Made by a program: the position numbers and the translations under genes
Notes under the pieces: generated by a model
What the model saw: only the letters and a program-made list of their open reading frames with translations
Told to the model about the DNA's origin: nothing
The model's database searches: none
Assembly: GCA_903829815.1 (NCBI GenBank)
Contig: CAIKRR010000090.1
Coordinates: 1 to 57,944, forward strand
Source: an uncultured Pseudomonadota bacterium
GTDB lineage: Bacteria > Pseudomonadota > Gammaproteobacteria > Burkholderiales > SG8-39
DNA: 57,944 bases
Direction of reading: 5' to 3'
Shown here: piece after piece, positions 8,586 to 18,721 of the stretch
How the letters are laid out: each line of letters begins with the position of its first letter
Numbering within the stretch: position 1 is the stretch's first letter

Positions 8586-10724
8586 TTGTCGACAAAGCCC
8601 AGACACACGCCTCCCTCAAATGGCCGCAAGGGGCCCGTCAGGGCTTCGTCGAGCAGTGCTTCGCCAGAGCGAGCCGGCAAACCTGCACCTGCCCGAGCTC
8701 TCGGCACGGCGGGAGTCGCTCCTCCGGGCACTGTCACTGCAACCGGCGGTTCGCCTCAGGCCAGCACGGTTGCCGCAACCTCGGGCGCACCCGGTGCGGG
8801 CTCAGCAGCCCGCCAGGCGCCACCGCTGCCCGAGCCCATTCTGGCGTTTCTGCGCAAGGCCGAATCGTTCGCAGCGGCCAGCGATTGGAAAAATGCCGAC
8901 GCCGTTCTTGCAGCACTGCTTGTCGAGCACCCCGATCAGGGCGTTGCCTTGTTGCACTACGGTGTCGCGCGATTGCGCGCAGGGCATTTCGATCAGGCGG
9001 TCGTCGTGCTCGAGCAATGCGTCATTCGCATGCCATCCGAGGCAAACGCGCACAAATTGCTCGGAATCGCGCTCTTTCGCAAAGGCCAGCATGACGAGGC
9101 CATCGCAAAGTTCGAGAAGGCCACCTCCCTCAATGCGCGCGATGGCGACACCTGGTTTTACTGGGCACAGACGCTGGCCGCCAAAAAGGACTTCAACGGC
9201 GCCCTCGCGAAAATGGCCAAGGCCAACGCAGCGCGCCCCGATCACGCCCCTTACCTGCACACCACCGGCACGTTGCTGTCGCAGGCGGGCGCAGACAAAC
9301 GCGCCTTGCCCATCCTCTTTCGCGCACTGGACCTGTCGCCCACCCTTTGGGCAGCGCGAATGACCCTCGCACACGTCTTGATGCGCCTCAGTCGACACAA
9401 GGAGGCCATCAGCCACTACGCCGAGGTTCTGCAGGACGCCCCCGATCGGGTTGACGTTCTGAGCAATCTCGGCAATGCCTACGCCGCCACCGACCAGTAC
9501 GACACCGCCTACGATTACTTGCAACGTCTGGTCACGTTGCACCCTGACGACGCGGGCGCGCACAGCAATCTGGCCAACCTCTACAGCAAGATGAACCGCT
9601 ATGAGGAGTCGGTGCTCGCCTACGAGAAGGCGCTCGATCTGCGCCCGGTCTATCCCGAGGCGCTGAACAACTTTGCGATCACGCTGCGTCGACTGAACCG
9701 CACCAGCGACAGCATCAAGTACCTGGACCGCGCGATCGAGCAACGTGAGGGCTTTCCCGACGCCAACTGGAACCGCGCGCTGTCGCTGTTACTCGCGGGA
9801 CGGCTCGAAGAAGGGTTCGAAGCCTACGAATGGCGCTGGCGCGGCGCGGTGAAGGAGTTGCGCCCCCGAAAACTCAATGCACCGGTCTGGAAGAAAGGCG
9901 AGTCGATCGCCGGCAAGCGTTTGCTGATCCACTCGGAACAAGGCTTGGGTGATCACATCCAGTACATGCGCTTCATCCCGCAGTTGCGTGCCATGGGCGC
10001 CCAGGTCATCATGGAAACGCCGGAGCCCCTGCTCGCCATCTGTCAGGACTTCGATCCAGCGACCGAGTGGACAGAAAGGGGGGCGAAAAAACTGCCGCCC
10101 TTCGATATGTTTTTGCCGATGATGTCGCTCACGCACCTGCTCGGCACCAACCTGAACAACATACCCAGGGCGGACGGGTACTTCAGGACGAAGCCCGAGA
10201 AGGTTGCGCACTTTCGCGCCCAACTGGCCGATCTGCCGGGCATCAAGGTCGGACTGGTCTGGTCAGGCAATCCGAAACACATGAATGACCGCAATCGGTC
10301 ACTGTCGCTTGCGCCGATGCTCAGTGCCTTTGGCACGAGCGGTGCGCACTTCATATCGGTCATGAAGGAAGTGCGCCCCGCCGACCGGCAGCACATGGAC
10401 GCAACCGGCCTCGTTCGGGACTTCAGCGCGCAGCTGAACGACTTCACCGATACGGCGGCGCTGATCGAATGCCTCGACGTCGTGATCAGCGTCGACACCT
10501 CGGTTGCTCACATCGCAGGTGCCATTGGAAGGCCCATCTGGATGTTGCTACCCTTCTCGCCTGACTGGCGCTGGATGAATGATCGCTCGGACACGCCCTG
10601 GTACTCGAGCATGAAGCTCTACCGGCAGGCGAACCCTCACGACTGGGACAGCGCGCTTGCAGCTGCCGCGACCGACCTCGCCAGCCTCGCGCAAGCAAGC
10701 GGGCGGATCGCCGAACCTGCATGA
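8586..10724 (+). CDS. TPR protein with C-terminal GT9-like glycosyltransferase domain
   Basis: From the TTG at 8586 the protein is 712 aa. After a ~70-residue Pro/Ala linker, about eight to nine TPR units run to residue ~390 (for example SNLGNAYAATDQYDTAYDYL and SNLANLYSKMNRYEESV). The C-terminal third has the nucleotide-sugar-binding features of heptosyltransferase/TPR-OGT-like proteins: SEQGLGDHIQYMRF, VGLVWSGNP, and VDTSVAHIAGAIGRPIWMLL followed by a DWRW motif. Such proteins are usually cytoplasmic and modify proteins or glycans. The start is uncertain: the frame is open back to a GTG at 8271, with another GTG at 8451, but codon use becomes convincing only near 8590. It ends in an ATGA overlap with the protease gene and is divergent from the giant adhesin, which could be its substrate (inference). 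Confidence 0.85.
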   Translation: MSTKPRHTPPSNGRKGPVRASSSSASPERAGKPAPARALGTAGVAPPGTVTATGGSPQASTVAATSGAPGAGSAARQAPPLPEPILAFLRKAESFAAASDWKNADAVLAALLVEHPDQGVALLHYGVARLRAGHFDQAVVVLEQCVIRMPSEANAHKLLGIALFRKGQHDEAIAKFEKATSLNARDGDTWFYWAQTLAAKKDFNGALAKMAKANAARPDHAPYLHTTGTLLSQAGADKRALPILFRALDLSPTLWAARMTLAHVLMRLSRHKEAISHYAEVLQDAPDRVDVLSNLGNAYAATDQYDTAYDYLQRLVTLHPDDAGAHSNLANLYSKMNRYEESVLAYEKALDLRPVYPEALNNFAITLRRLNRTSDSIKYLDRAIEQREGFPDANWNRALSLLLAGRLEEGFEAYEWRWRGAVKELRPRKLNAPVWKKGESIAGKRLLIHSEQGLGDHIQYMRFIPQLRAMGAQVIMETPEPLLAICQDFDPATEWTERGAKKLPPFDMFLPMMSLTHLLGTNLNNIPRADGYFRTKPEKVAHFRAQLADLPGIKVGLVWSGNPKHMNDRNRSLSLAPMLSAFGTSGAHFISVMKEVRPADRQHMDATGLVRDFSAQLNDFTDTAALIECLDVVISVDTSVAHIAGAIGRPIWMLLPFSPDWRWMNDRSDTPWYSSMKLYRQANPHDWDSALAAAATDLASLAQASGRIAEPA

Positions 10725-11548
10725 CGCTGCCTCGCAAGCGCCTCTGTTCGAACGCCCTGCGCAACGCCAGACGATGGATGGCCCTGGCCATTCTTGGTCT
10801 GACCCTCCTGCCAGCCGCCGCTCAGACTCAGGCTCCACCCACCACTGTCGTACAGCGTGCGAGTCGGGGCACCGGCTTTTTCATCAGCGCTGACGGTCTT
10901 CTCATCACCGCGGCACACGTGGTTCGTGACCATGATCTTCTGCGCGTCGTGATCGATGGCCGTCAGGTGCGCGCCACCCTGTTGCGCGAAGACCGGGCGC
11001 GTGATCTGGCGCTGCTCAAGGTCGAGCGATCACCCGTGCCTTATCTCAACCTGGGCTACTCCGACAACGTGCCGGTGGGGCTGGAGATCTACACCATCGG
11101 CTACCCGCAACTGAGCAATCCGATGCGCAGCCACCCGCGCTTTTCGAGCGGCATTCTCAGCGCCGATACGGGCTTGAACGAAAGCGCTGATTACTTCCAG
11201 TTCAGCGCCCCGACCGAGTCGGGCAATTCGGGGAGCCCGCTGCTGGCCGGCGACCTCTCGGTGGTGGGCATCGTGCTCTCGAAGCTGAAGGTGAAGGACA
11301 CTGACCTCACTCGGGGCGATATTCCCCAAAACGTCAACTTTGCGCTCAAGTCGACACATGTCGCAGCGCTGCTGCAGTCCGCAGGCGCCCTCGCCCCCAG
11401 CTTTCGCTCGATCGACCCGCGCAGCGACCGCAAGCCCTTCGAGGTCTTTCAGGCGGCCTGGCGCGCCGTTGTGCCAGTGCTCGCGGCCAACTTGCCGCAG
11501 GGCGCCGTCAGTGCGCCAGACGCGGCTGCAGGCGAAATCAAGCCCTGA
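10721..11548 (+). CDS. Exported trypsin-like (S1C) serine protease without PDZ
   Basis: This 275-aa protein begins with a basic stretch and a hydrophobic segment ending PAAAQ near residue 35, a likely Sec signal peptide. The chymotrypsin-fold triad is complete: His66 in ITAAHVV, Asp95 in RDLALLKV, and Ser170 in ESGNSGSPLL. It stops after the protease domain plus ~70 residues, so it lacks the PDZ domains of DegP/HtrA. The expected location is periplasmic or extracellular. The ATG overlaps the stop of the TPR-glycosyltransferase gene (ATGA), which implies translational coupling. It may process surface proteins, possibly the nearby adhesin (inference). Confidence 0.88.
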   Translation: MTLPRKRLCSNALRNARRWMALAILGLTLLPAAAQTQAPPTTVVQRASRGTGFFISADGLLITAAHVVRDHDLLRVVIDGRQVRATLLREDRARDLALLKVERSPVPYLNLGYSDNVPVGLEIYTIGYPQLSNPMRSHPRFSSGILSADTGLNESADYFQFSAPTESGNSGSPLLAGDLSVVGIVLSKLKVKDTDLTRGDIPQNVNFALKSTHVAALLQSAGALAPSFRSIDPRSDRKPFEVFQAAWRAVVPVLAANLPQGAVSAPDAAAGEIKP

Positions 11549-11563
11549 GGCTCCACCCCTTGT

Positions 11564-12211
11564 TCAATGGAGGATGCGCACGGGCCCGGGCGACGGTGAC
11601 GTAGCGGCCTCAACGGTCTGGGCTGCGGTCGTGACGCGCCACCCGCCCCGATCGACATTCACGTCCACGGCCGCCAGAAACCCCTGGAGTTCAGCTCGAC
11701 TGAAAACCAGCCGCGCCCGGCCTGCACCCTGCATGTCGGCAAATACCAGCGCGATGGCATCGCCCACGGTGCGCAGGCGCACCGAAGCAATGAGACAAGG
11801 CACGATGGCAGGGGGCAGCGAACGCCCCTCGCGGTCCAGGCTTGCCTCCGAGCCGATTGCAGATGCCTTGGTCTGCAGGGTCGCAGCCGCAGAACCAAAC
11901 TTGAGTGTCGACTGTGCGTAACGGCGCTGGGCCTCCAGCCGGGCCTGGAGCACCTTGGCATCAAGCCCCTCGGCACGCGCAGCAGCCCCCGCGAGCGCCA
12001 CCACCCGGTCGCCCAGCTGACTGAGCAGACGCAAGGTGAGTACCCGGGTCAGATGAAACACCACGCGATCACCCGCCGGATCGAGTTCGCCTGAGAGCGT
12101 CAGACGATCTTCGATCGGGTCATAGCCGAGCATCGCCTTTCGCAGAGCCGGAGAACGCGGTTGCACCGCGGGTCGGGCGGCGGCTTGCTCAGGCTTGTCA
12201 GCATCACTCAT
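11564..12211 (-). CDS. Hypothetical protein, last gene of the ribE operon
   Basis: A 215-aa protein whose ATG overlaps the ribE stop (ATGA), so it is probably co-translated with riboflavin synthase. I recognise no family. The sequence is Ala/Arg/Leu-rich with a helical central segment (~60-115) and a mixed C-terminal half. There is no signal peptide or membrane segment. The strict overlap and normal codon use argue for a real gene. It ends 15 bp from the convergent protease gene. Confidence 0.7.
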   Translation of the reverse strand: MSDADKPEQAAARPAVQPRSPALRKAMLGYDPIEDRLTLSGELDPAGDRVVFHLTRVLTLRLLSQLGDRVVALAGAAARAEGLDAKVLQARLEAQRRYAQSTLKFGSAAATLQTKASAIGSEASLDREGRSLPPAIVPCLIASVRLRTVGDAIALVFADMQGAGRARLVFSRAELQGFLAAVDVNVDRGGWRVTTAAQTVEAATSPSPGPVRILH

Positions 12212-12792
12212 CGGTTGAGCATCCGCTCGCAGTAACGGGCAATCATGTCGACCTCCAGATTCACGCGCGACCCGGGTGAGAGCGTGCCCAAGGTTGTCAC
12301 CGAGAGCGTGTGCGGGATCAGATTGATCTCGAATCGTGCGCCTTCCACGCGGTTGACGGTCAGGCTGGTGCCCTGGATGCAGATCGACCCCTTGCGCGCG
12401 ATGTAGCGTGCGAGGCTCTCGGGTGCCTCGATGACAAGGCGCATGCTCTCGCCGACTGCATCGAAGGCAACCACCTCACCGACCCCATCGACATGCCCGG
12501 ACACCAGATGGCCGTCGAGCCGATCGGCCAGACGCAAGGACTTCTCGAGATTGACAGCACCGGGCTGACCAAGCCCGGCTGTGCAGTCGATGGTTTCCTG
12601 CGACACGTCGGCATCGAATGATGCCGAGTCAAACCGGATGGCCGTGAGACAGCAGCCATTCACGGCAATGCTGTCACCCAAAGCGACATCGCTCATGTCG
12701 AGCGAGCCGACGGCAATCGTGAGACGCAACCCTTGGTCGGTAGGAAGAACGCGATCGATCTGGCCGACCGCGGCGACAATGCCGGTAAACAT
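12208..12792 (-). CDS. ribE: Riboflavin synthase, alpha subunit
   Basis: This 194-aa protein makes riboflavin and a pyrimidinedione from two molecules of 6,7-dimethyl-8-ribityllumazine. It starts with the hallmark MFTGIV and shows the two-fold lumazine-binding repeat: GDSIAVNGCCLT and VNLEKSLRLADRLDGHLVSGHVDG in the first half, GSICIQGTSLTV and INLIPHTL in the second. The length is normal for the family. It follows ribD after a 143-bp gap in which I see no FMN riboswitch. Confidence 0.96.
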   Translation of the reverse strand: MFTGIVAAVGQIDRVLPTDQGLRLTIAVGSLDMSDVALGDSIAVNGCCLTAIRFDSASFDADVSQETIDCTAGLGQPGAVNLEKSLRLADRLDGHLVSGHVDGVGEVVAFDAVGESMRLVIEAPESLARYIARKGSICIQGTSLTVNRVEGARFEINLIPHTLSVTTLGTLSPGSRVNLEVDMIARYCERMLNR

Positions 12793-12935
12793 GCGTATGA
12801 ATCTCCGTGATCTGGGATGAGCCTCGCGCGAGGGTTTCCTCGCCTCGCTCTCGGGATGATGATGCCACGGGCCAGCCCGAGCGCGGAGCCGTCTGCGAGG
12901 TTGCGGGTTGTTGCCCCGCGCTGCCGCGTCGTACC

Positions 12936-14057
12936 TCAGTCCTGAGAGGTCGGATGCACGCGGGCAATGATGCGAAGGTCCTCACCGAAGCGGCGCACAT
13001 CGGTGAATTCGAGCCGCACCTTGCCTGCCATCGATTGCAGTTCGGGCAGGGCAAACATGCCGCGGCCGGTGTCACCGATGATCGAGGGGGCGACATACAC
13101 CACCAGTTCGTCGATGAGCCCTGCACGAAGCAGCGAACCATTGAGCCGCGTCCCCGCTTCGACATGCACTTCGCTCAGGCCGCGACGACCCAGCTCATGC
13201 ACAAGATGGGACAACTCGACCTTGCCGCGGGCATCGGGCAGGCAGAGCAGTTCGACACCCCGTTCGCGCAGCGCCGCCTCACGCGGCGCATCGGCGCTCG
13301 CCATCGCGATGAGCACCGGACCCGCCCCTTCGGTATCGAGAATGCGCGCGGCCGGGTCGATCTCGAGCCGACTGTCGACAATGATGCGAAGCGGCTGGCG
13401 CTCGGTGGCGACTTCGCGCACGTTGAGCACCGGGTCGTCATCACGCACGGTGCCGATACCGGTGAGCACGGCATCAGCCCGGGCGCGCCAGTGATGTCCG
13501 TCGGCGCGCGCGGCCGGCCCGGTAATCCACTGGCTCACGCCATTGGCGAGTGCCGTGCGCCCATCAAGCGTGGCAGCAAGTTTCATGCGCATCCAGGGCC
13601 GACCGCGTGTCACCCGCGAGATGAATCCAGGATTGAGCGCGCGAGCTTCTGCCTCGAGCAGCCCGAAATCGACCGCAATGCCCGCCGCGCGCAGCCGGGC
13701 CGCCCCCCCGGATGCGATGGGATTGGGGTCAGCCATTGCAGCGACAACGCGCGCAACCCCAGCATCAATGAGTGCATTGACACACGGTGGTGTGCGCCCG
13801 AAGTGGTTGCAGGGCTCGAGGGTGACGAAGGCCGTAGCGCCCGCGGCCGCAGCCCCGGCGGCGGCGATGGCTGCCACCTCGGCATGGGCTTGGCCCGGAC
13901 GCATGTGAAAGCCCTCGCCCACGATGGTGCGCGCGCCTGCCTCACCCGTGACGAGAACGCAGCCTACCCTGGGGTTGGGCGCGCTCGAGTAAAGTGCCCG
14001 CTCGGCCAGGTCGAGCGCACGACGCATGAAACCCGTGTCTTCGGTGCTGAACACCAT
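12936..14057 (-). CDS. ribD: Bifunctional riboflavin deaminase/reductase RibD
   Basis: A 373-aa two-domain enzyme for steps two and three of riboflavin synthesis. The N-terminal deaminase domain has the zinc motifs HAE and PCNHFGRTPPC. The C-terminal reductase domain (from ~150) has MKLAATLDGRTA, ADAVLTGIGTVRDDDP and VHVEAGTRLNGSLL. It starts 3 bp after nrdR ends, an arrangement well known in proteobacteria, so the two genes are surely co-transcribed. Confidence 0.96.
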   Translation of the reverse strand: MVFSTEDTGFMRRALDLAERALYSSAPNPRVGCVLVTGEAGARTIVGEGFHMRPGQAHAEVAAIAAAGAAAAGATAFVTLEPCNHFGRTPPCVNALIDAGVARVVAAMADPNPIASGGAARLRAAGIAVDFGLLEAEARALNPGFISRVTRGRPWMRMKLAATLDGRTALANGVSQWITGPAARADGHHWRARADAVLTGIGTVRDDDPVLNVREVATERQPLRIIVDSRLEIDPAARILDTEGAGPVLIAMASADAPREAALRERGVELLCLPDARGKVELSHLVHELGRRGLSEVHVEAGTRLNGSLLRAGLIDELVVYVAPSIIGDTGRGMFALPELQSMAGKVRLEFTDVRRFGEDLRIIARVHPTSQD

Positions 14058-14060
14058 TGC

Positions 14061-14573
14061 TCAGTTGGGCTTGCTGGTGATCTTGGCCAGCACCGGAAGC
14101 GGTGCGCGCAAACGCTTGGCGCCAGGGCCTTTCACCTCGCGGACCTTGTCGCGGAAATCGTCCACCCGCTGGAAGTCCTCGTAGACGGACGCAAAGCGGA
14201 TGTACGCCACATCATCCATCTTCTTCAATTCGCGCATCACCATCTCGCCGATGGCCCGCGAACTCACCTCACGCTCGCCCGAAGCGAGGAGCTTCTGCTC
14301 GATGCGCGTGACGGCAGCATCGATGAAATCGGTCGGTACCGGACGCTTGTGCAGCGCGCGCGCAAAACCCGTATGCAGCCTGGCATGATCAAACGGGGTG
14401 CGATAGCCACTGGACTTCACCACCACGGGCATCTGCAATTCGGTGCGCTCGTAGGTCGTGAAGCGCTTGTCACAGTCGTCACACTTGCGCCGCCTGCGCA
14501 CGCTCTCGCCATCGTCGGCAATGCGTGAATCGATGACCGATGTAGCGGCCGACTTGCAGAAGGGGCATCGCAT
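14061..14573 (-). CDS. nrdR: Transcriptional repressor NrdR
   Basis: A 170-aa protein that senses ATP/dATP and represses ribonucleotide reductase genes. The N-terminal zinc ribbon is MRCPFCK with the second Cys pair in CDDCDKRFTTYE. The ATP-cone follows (VVVKSSGYRTPFDHARL, then AYIRFASVYEDF). The length is at the upper end of the family. It lies between glyA and ribD and is the only DNA-binding regulator in the window. Confidence 0.97.
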   Translation of the reverse strand: MRCPFCKSAATSVIDSRIADDGESVRRRRKCDDCDKRFTTYERTELQMPVVVKSSGYRTPFDHARLHTGFARALHKRPVPTDFIDAAVTRIEQKLLASGEREVSSRAIGEMVMRELKKMDDVAYIRFASVYEDFQRVDDFRDKVREVKGPGAKRLRAPLPVLAKITSKPN

Positions 14574-14606
14574 GGTGCGTGGGCTCCTGGCGCGAAGGCT
14601 GGGCGC

Positions 14607-15857
<1,251 letters not shown>

Positions 15858-15924
15858 GATCACCTTCAGACAAAAGTCTTCAAGATCAACAGTTTACCAT
15901 AAAGAACATCAACACATGCATGGC

Positions 15925-15955
15925 ACTTTGAACGCCATCACATTGATTTCAAAGT
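15925..15955. promoter_or_regulatory. Inverted repeat in the A/T-rich leader of glyA
   Basis: ACTTTGAA (15925-15932) and TTCAAAGT (15948-15955) form an 8-bp inverted repeat with a 15-base spacer, in the ~100-bp A/T-rich gap between the phosphatase gene and glyA. It could be an operator or a hairpin. No confident -35/-10 pair was found. Confidence 0.35.
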
Positions 15956-15959
15956 CTTT

Positions 15960-16664
15960 TCAGACAAGATCATCACGACCTTGCACTGCATCGAGGTGTC
16001 CGGTGTCACCCCAGGCGAGCAAATGCCAGTGCCCTTGCGCCCAGCGAAACCGGTTGATGCTGGCATTGTCCAAGCGGTAATCACGCCGTGCATCGAGCGG
16101 CATCGACAGCACCTGGCGGTACACCAGACCCACCACCCCGCCATGGGTCATGATCAAGAGGCGTTCACCGTGGTGGGCACTCGCAATCGCCTCGAGGGCC
16201 GGCATCACGCGCGCCTGGAAGTCTCGAGTACTTTCGCCGCCCGGCGGCACGAAGTCCGGGTCGCGCGACTGAAACCGCGCATGCAGATCCGGATGCTGGC
16301 CGCGCAGTTCATGCCAGGTGAGTCCTTGCAGGTCGCCGTAGTGGCGCTCACGAAGACGCCGATCGGGCTTCACCGCAAGGCCGCAGCGCTGGGCAACCGT
16401 GTGCGCCGTCAGGAGCGCGCGGCCCTGATCGCTCGAATAGATGTGCGAGGGTGGGTCGAGCGCAAACGCCGCTGCGAGTGCCTGCGCCTGCGCAAGGCCG
16501 CGCGGCGTGAGCGGGCTGTCCTGGTCGCCTTGCATGCGCCCCTCGCGATTCCACTCGGTCTCGGCATGACGCACGAGGGTGACCCAGGTCATGTGATCAT
16601 GTGGGTCCACGGCGGACTGGGAGCCCTGCGGGTCGAGCCCGCTCGCACTGGGCGCCGCAGTCAT
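15960..16664 (-). CDS. Histidine phosphatase family protein (GpmB-like)
   Basis: From the ATG at 16664 this is a 234-aa member of the phosphoglycerate mutase-like phosphatases. The catalytic RHAETEWN motif with its phospho-accepting His is near residue 30, followed by DSPLTPRG, SSDQGRALLTA and, later, GGESTRDFQARV and THGGVVG with the second His. The substrate cannot be told. The frame continues upstream of this ATG, but the extra residues are Arg-rich and overlap the peptidase gene. Confidence 0.88.
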   Translation of the reverse strand: MTAAPSASGLDPQGSQSAVDPHDHMTWVTLVRHAETEWNREGRMQGDQDSPLTPRGLAQAQALAAAFALDPPSHIYSSDQGRALLTAHTVAQRCGLAVKPDRRLRERHYGDLQGLTWHELRGQHPDLHARFQSRDPDFVPPGGESTRDFQARVMPALEAIASAHHGERLLIMTHGGVVGLVYRQVLSMPLDARRDYRLDNASINRFRWAQGHWHLLAWGDTGHLDAVQGRDDLV

Positions 16665-16701
16665 CGATGCAGCCCCTTCATCGATGCGCTCGTCGCGTCC
16701 T

Positions 16702-18708
16702 TCATCGCCCGCTCTGCAGTGCAGCCGATGAGAGCCAGCGCGCCTGCGCGCGAGCGGCCGCCGCGTCCTTCGCCACCGAGGGCGCGAGGTCACAGGTATC
16801 CGAGGCGGCCGCCTCGGGGATCACCGACACCTCGAACAATGCGTCATGACGAAACGCGTGAACGGCCATCGGCGTACCGGGTCGGGAGCGCTGCACTCGC
16901 CCATCGAACGATACGGCATTGACCCGCAAGCCATCGATGGCAACGATGACATCGCCAGCCGACAAGCCTGCCCGCGCCGCGGCACTGCCGGCAAGCACAG
17001 TGACCAGGCGAGCCTCGCCCTCGGCGAGGACACGAACACCGATGTCGATGCGCCCGGGCACGGCGACCTTGCCCGCCGACCGCCCTCGTACCGGCCGGCC
17101 TGGCACCTTGGGTACCGCGACGTATCCGCCCCGATCCTTCGCGCCGGTCGCGGGCCGCCAGCGCAGATCGACCGCAACGGTCGCGAGCAGGCGCTCGAGC
17201 GGCAGTTCTGCCGTGCCATGCACCGCCTGGGCGAGCAGATGGCGCAGACGTCGCGTGGCACCCGGTCGAGCCTTGGCATCGACTTGCTCGAGCACCGCCC
17301 GCTCGATGCCATCCTCGGGCACCCCGATACCGGCAAGACCATGGCGCTGCCAGAGCAGTCGCATCACATCATCGAGCGAGCGGCGCCCCCCGGTCTCCTC
17401 ACGCAACGCAAGATCGATGGCCAGCGCGATGAGGCTACCCTTGCCGTAGTAGCTCACCACCGTGTCGGGCGCGCTCTCGTCCTGACGGTAGTACTTGATC
17501 CAGGCATCGAAACTCGACTCGGCCACCGACTGCCGGGTGCGCGCGGGCGTGCGCCTGAGCGCGGTGAGGGTACGGGCGAGCGTCTCCAGATACTGCTCGC
17601 GCGACAGCAGCCCGGTGCGCACCAGCATCAGGTCATCGTAGTAGGAGGTGAAGCCCTCGAAAGCCCACAGCAGCGCCGTGTAGTTCTCGGCCCCGAGATC
17701 AAAGGGCATGAAGGCTGCCGGCCGGATCCGCTTGACGTTCCAGGTGTGAAAGTACTCGTGGCTCACAAGACCCAGGAACCCGCGGTAGCCAGCGCTGCCA
17801 TCAGAGCGATCGGCCATCGGCAGATCATCACGGCCGCACAACAAGGCTGTTGATGCCCGGTGCTCGAGTCCTCCATAGCCCTCGCCCACTGCCATCACGA
17901 GAAAGACATAGCGGCGCATGGGTGCCGGCCGACCAAAGAACGCGATCTGCGCCTCGCAGATCGTCTGCAGATCGCGCTCGAGGCGCGGCAGATCAGCCTG
18001 ATGGCGGCCGGTGATCGCGATTTCATGCGGCACACCCGCCGCCACGAACCGGCCCAGGGTGAAGGTGCCCATCTGGACCGGATGATCGATGAGTTCATCG
18101 TGGTCGGCGGCCTTGTACAGCCCGAATCCGTGGGGCTTCGCACCGCCGGGGGCCATCGAGGTGGCCACACGCCAGTGGCGATAGGCGGCACCCGCGGGCG
18201 GCCGAATGTCGAGCGTGCACGCACGCGACGCCTGACCGATGACGCGCAGGAATACGCAGGCGCCATTGAAGAAGCCATGCCCGGCATCGAGGTGAGCGCC
18301 ACGCACCGAGAGATCCCAGGCGTAGACCTGCATCGTGACCGAGAGCGGCCCTGCCACGGGCTGGACACGCCAGGTGTGCTTGTCCAGCTTTGCAAGACCT
18401 GCCACCGTCGAGCCGGAACGGGCCTCGATATGTCGCACATGGCGCGCGTATTCCCGCAGCATGTAACTGCCCGGAGTCCAGGCGGCCAGCGCCAGACATT
18501 GCCCATCGGGATCGGGCGCATCGATCGTACAGGTCACCTCGAAGAGATGATCTTCGGGAGAGAGCGGCACGATCGAGTAGCGGATGGGCTTGCCGCGACT
18601 GGGGGTACCTTCGTCGAGGGTACCTTCGTCGAGGGTACCTTCGTCGAGGGTATCGCGCTGGGCGATATCCCGCTTGAGTGCAGGGGCGGCAGCGCGTGAA
18701 CGGACCAT
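16702..18708 (-). CDS. M61 family metallopeptidase with C-terminal PDZ domain
   Basis: A 668-aa protein related to glycyl aminopeptidase. The zinc site is HEYFH (His317, Glu318, His321) within SHEYFHTWNVKRI, with the third ligand Glu351 in AFEGFTSYY. The N-terminal beta domain has ALAAWTPGSYMLREYARHV, typical of M61. The C-terminal ~110 residues form a PDZ domain (GLSAGDVIVAIDGLRV). No signal peptide is visible, so it is probably cytoplasmic. Residues 20-34 are three copies of a TLDEG-type unit from a 15-bp DNA repeat. TGGAGG precedes the ATG. It lies between the Do protease and the phosphatase. Confidence 0.92.
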   Translation of the reverse strand: MVRSRAAAPALKRDIAQRDTLDEGTLDEGTLDEGTPSRGKPIRYSIVPLSPEDHLFEVTCTIDAPDPDGQCLALAAWTPGSYMLREYARHVRHIEARSGSTVAGLAKLDKHTWRVQPVAGPLSVTMQVYAWDLSVRGAHLDAGHGFFNGACVFLRVIGQASRACTLDIRPPAGAAYRHWRVATSMAPGGAKPHGFGLYKAADHDELIDHPVQMGTFTLGRFVAAGVPHEIAITGRHQADLPRLERDLQTICEAQIAFFGRPAPMRRYVFLVMAVGEGYGGLEHRASTALLCGRDDLPMADRSDGSAGYRGFLGLVSHEYFHTWNVKRIRPAAFMPFDLGAENYTALLWAFEGFTSYYDDLMLVRTGLLSREQYLETLARTLTALRRTPARTRQSVAESSFDAWIKYYRQDESAPDTVVSYYGKGSLIALAIDLALREETGGRRSLDDVMRLLWQRHGLAGIGVPEDGIERAVLEQVDAKARPGATRRLRHLLAQAVHGTAELPLERLLATVAVDLRWRPATGAKDRGGYVAVPKVPGRPVRGRSAGKVAVPGRIDIGVRVLAEGEARLVTVLAGSAAARAGLSAGDVIVAIDGLRVNAVSFDGRVQRSRPGTPMAVHAFRHDALFEVSVIPEAAASDTCDLAPSVAKDAAAARAQARWLSSAALQSGR
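18604..18648 (-). repeat. Three exact 15-bp tandem repeats at the 5' end of the M61 gene
   Basis: The unit GGTACCTTCGTCGAG occurs three times in a row, in frame, and adds an acidic TLDEG-like pentapeptide per copy. Copies are identical, as expected for a length-variable minisatellite. Confidence 0.92.
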
Positions 18709-18721
18709 CGGGAACCTCCAG

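Noticed and set aside
8189-8737. Leftward 182-codon frame in the adhesin-TPR gap
   Set aside because: No ribosome-binding site or domain, and it overlaps the TPR gene start.
12793-12935. FMN riboswitch before ribE
   Set aside because: The gap lacks the conserved FMN aptamer blocks; it holds only a short GC palindrome.
12807-14528. 573-codon rightward frame over ribD and nrdR
   Set aside because: Antisense to two well-conserved genes; no motif.
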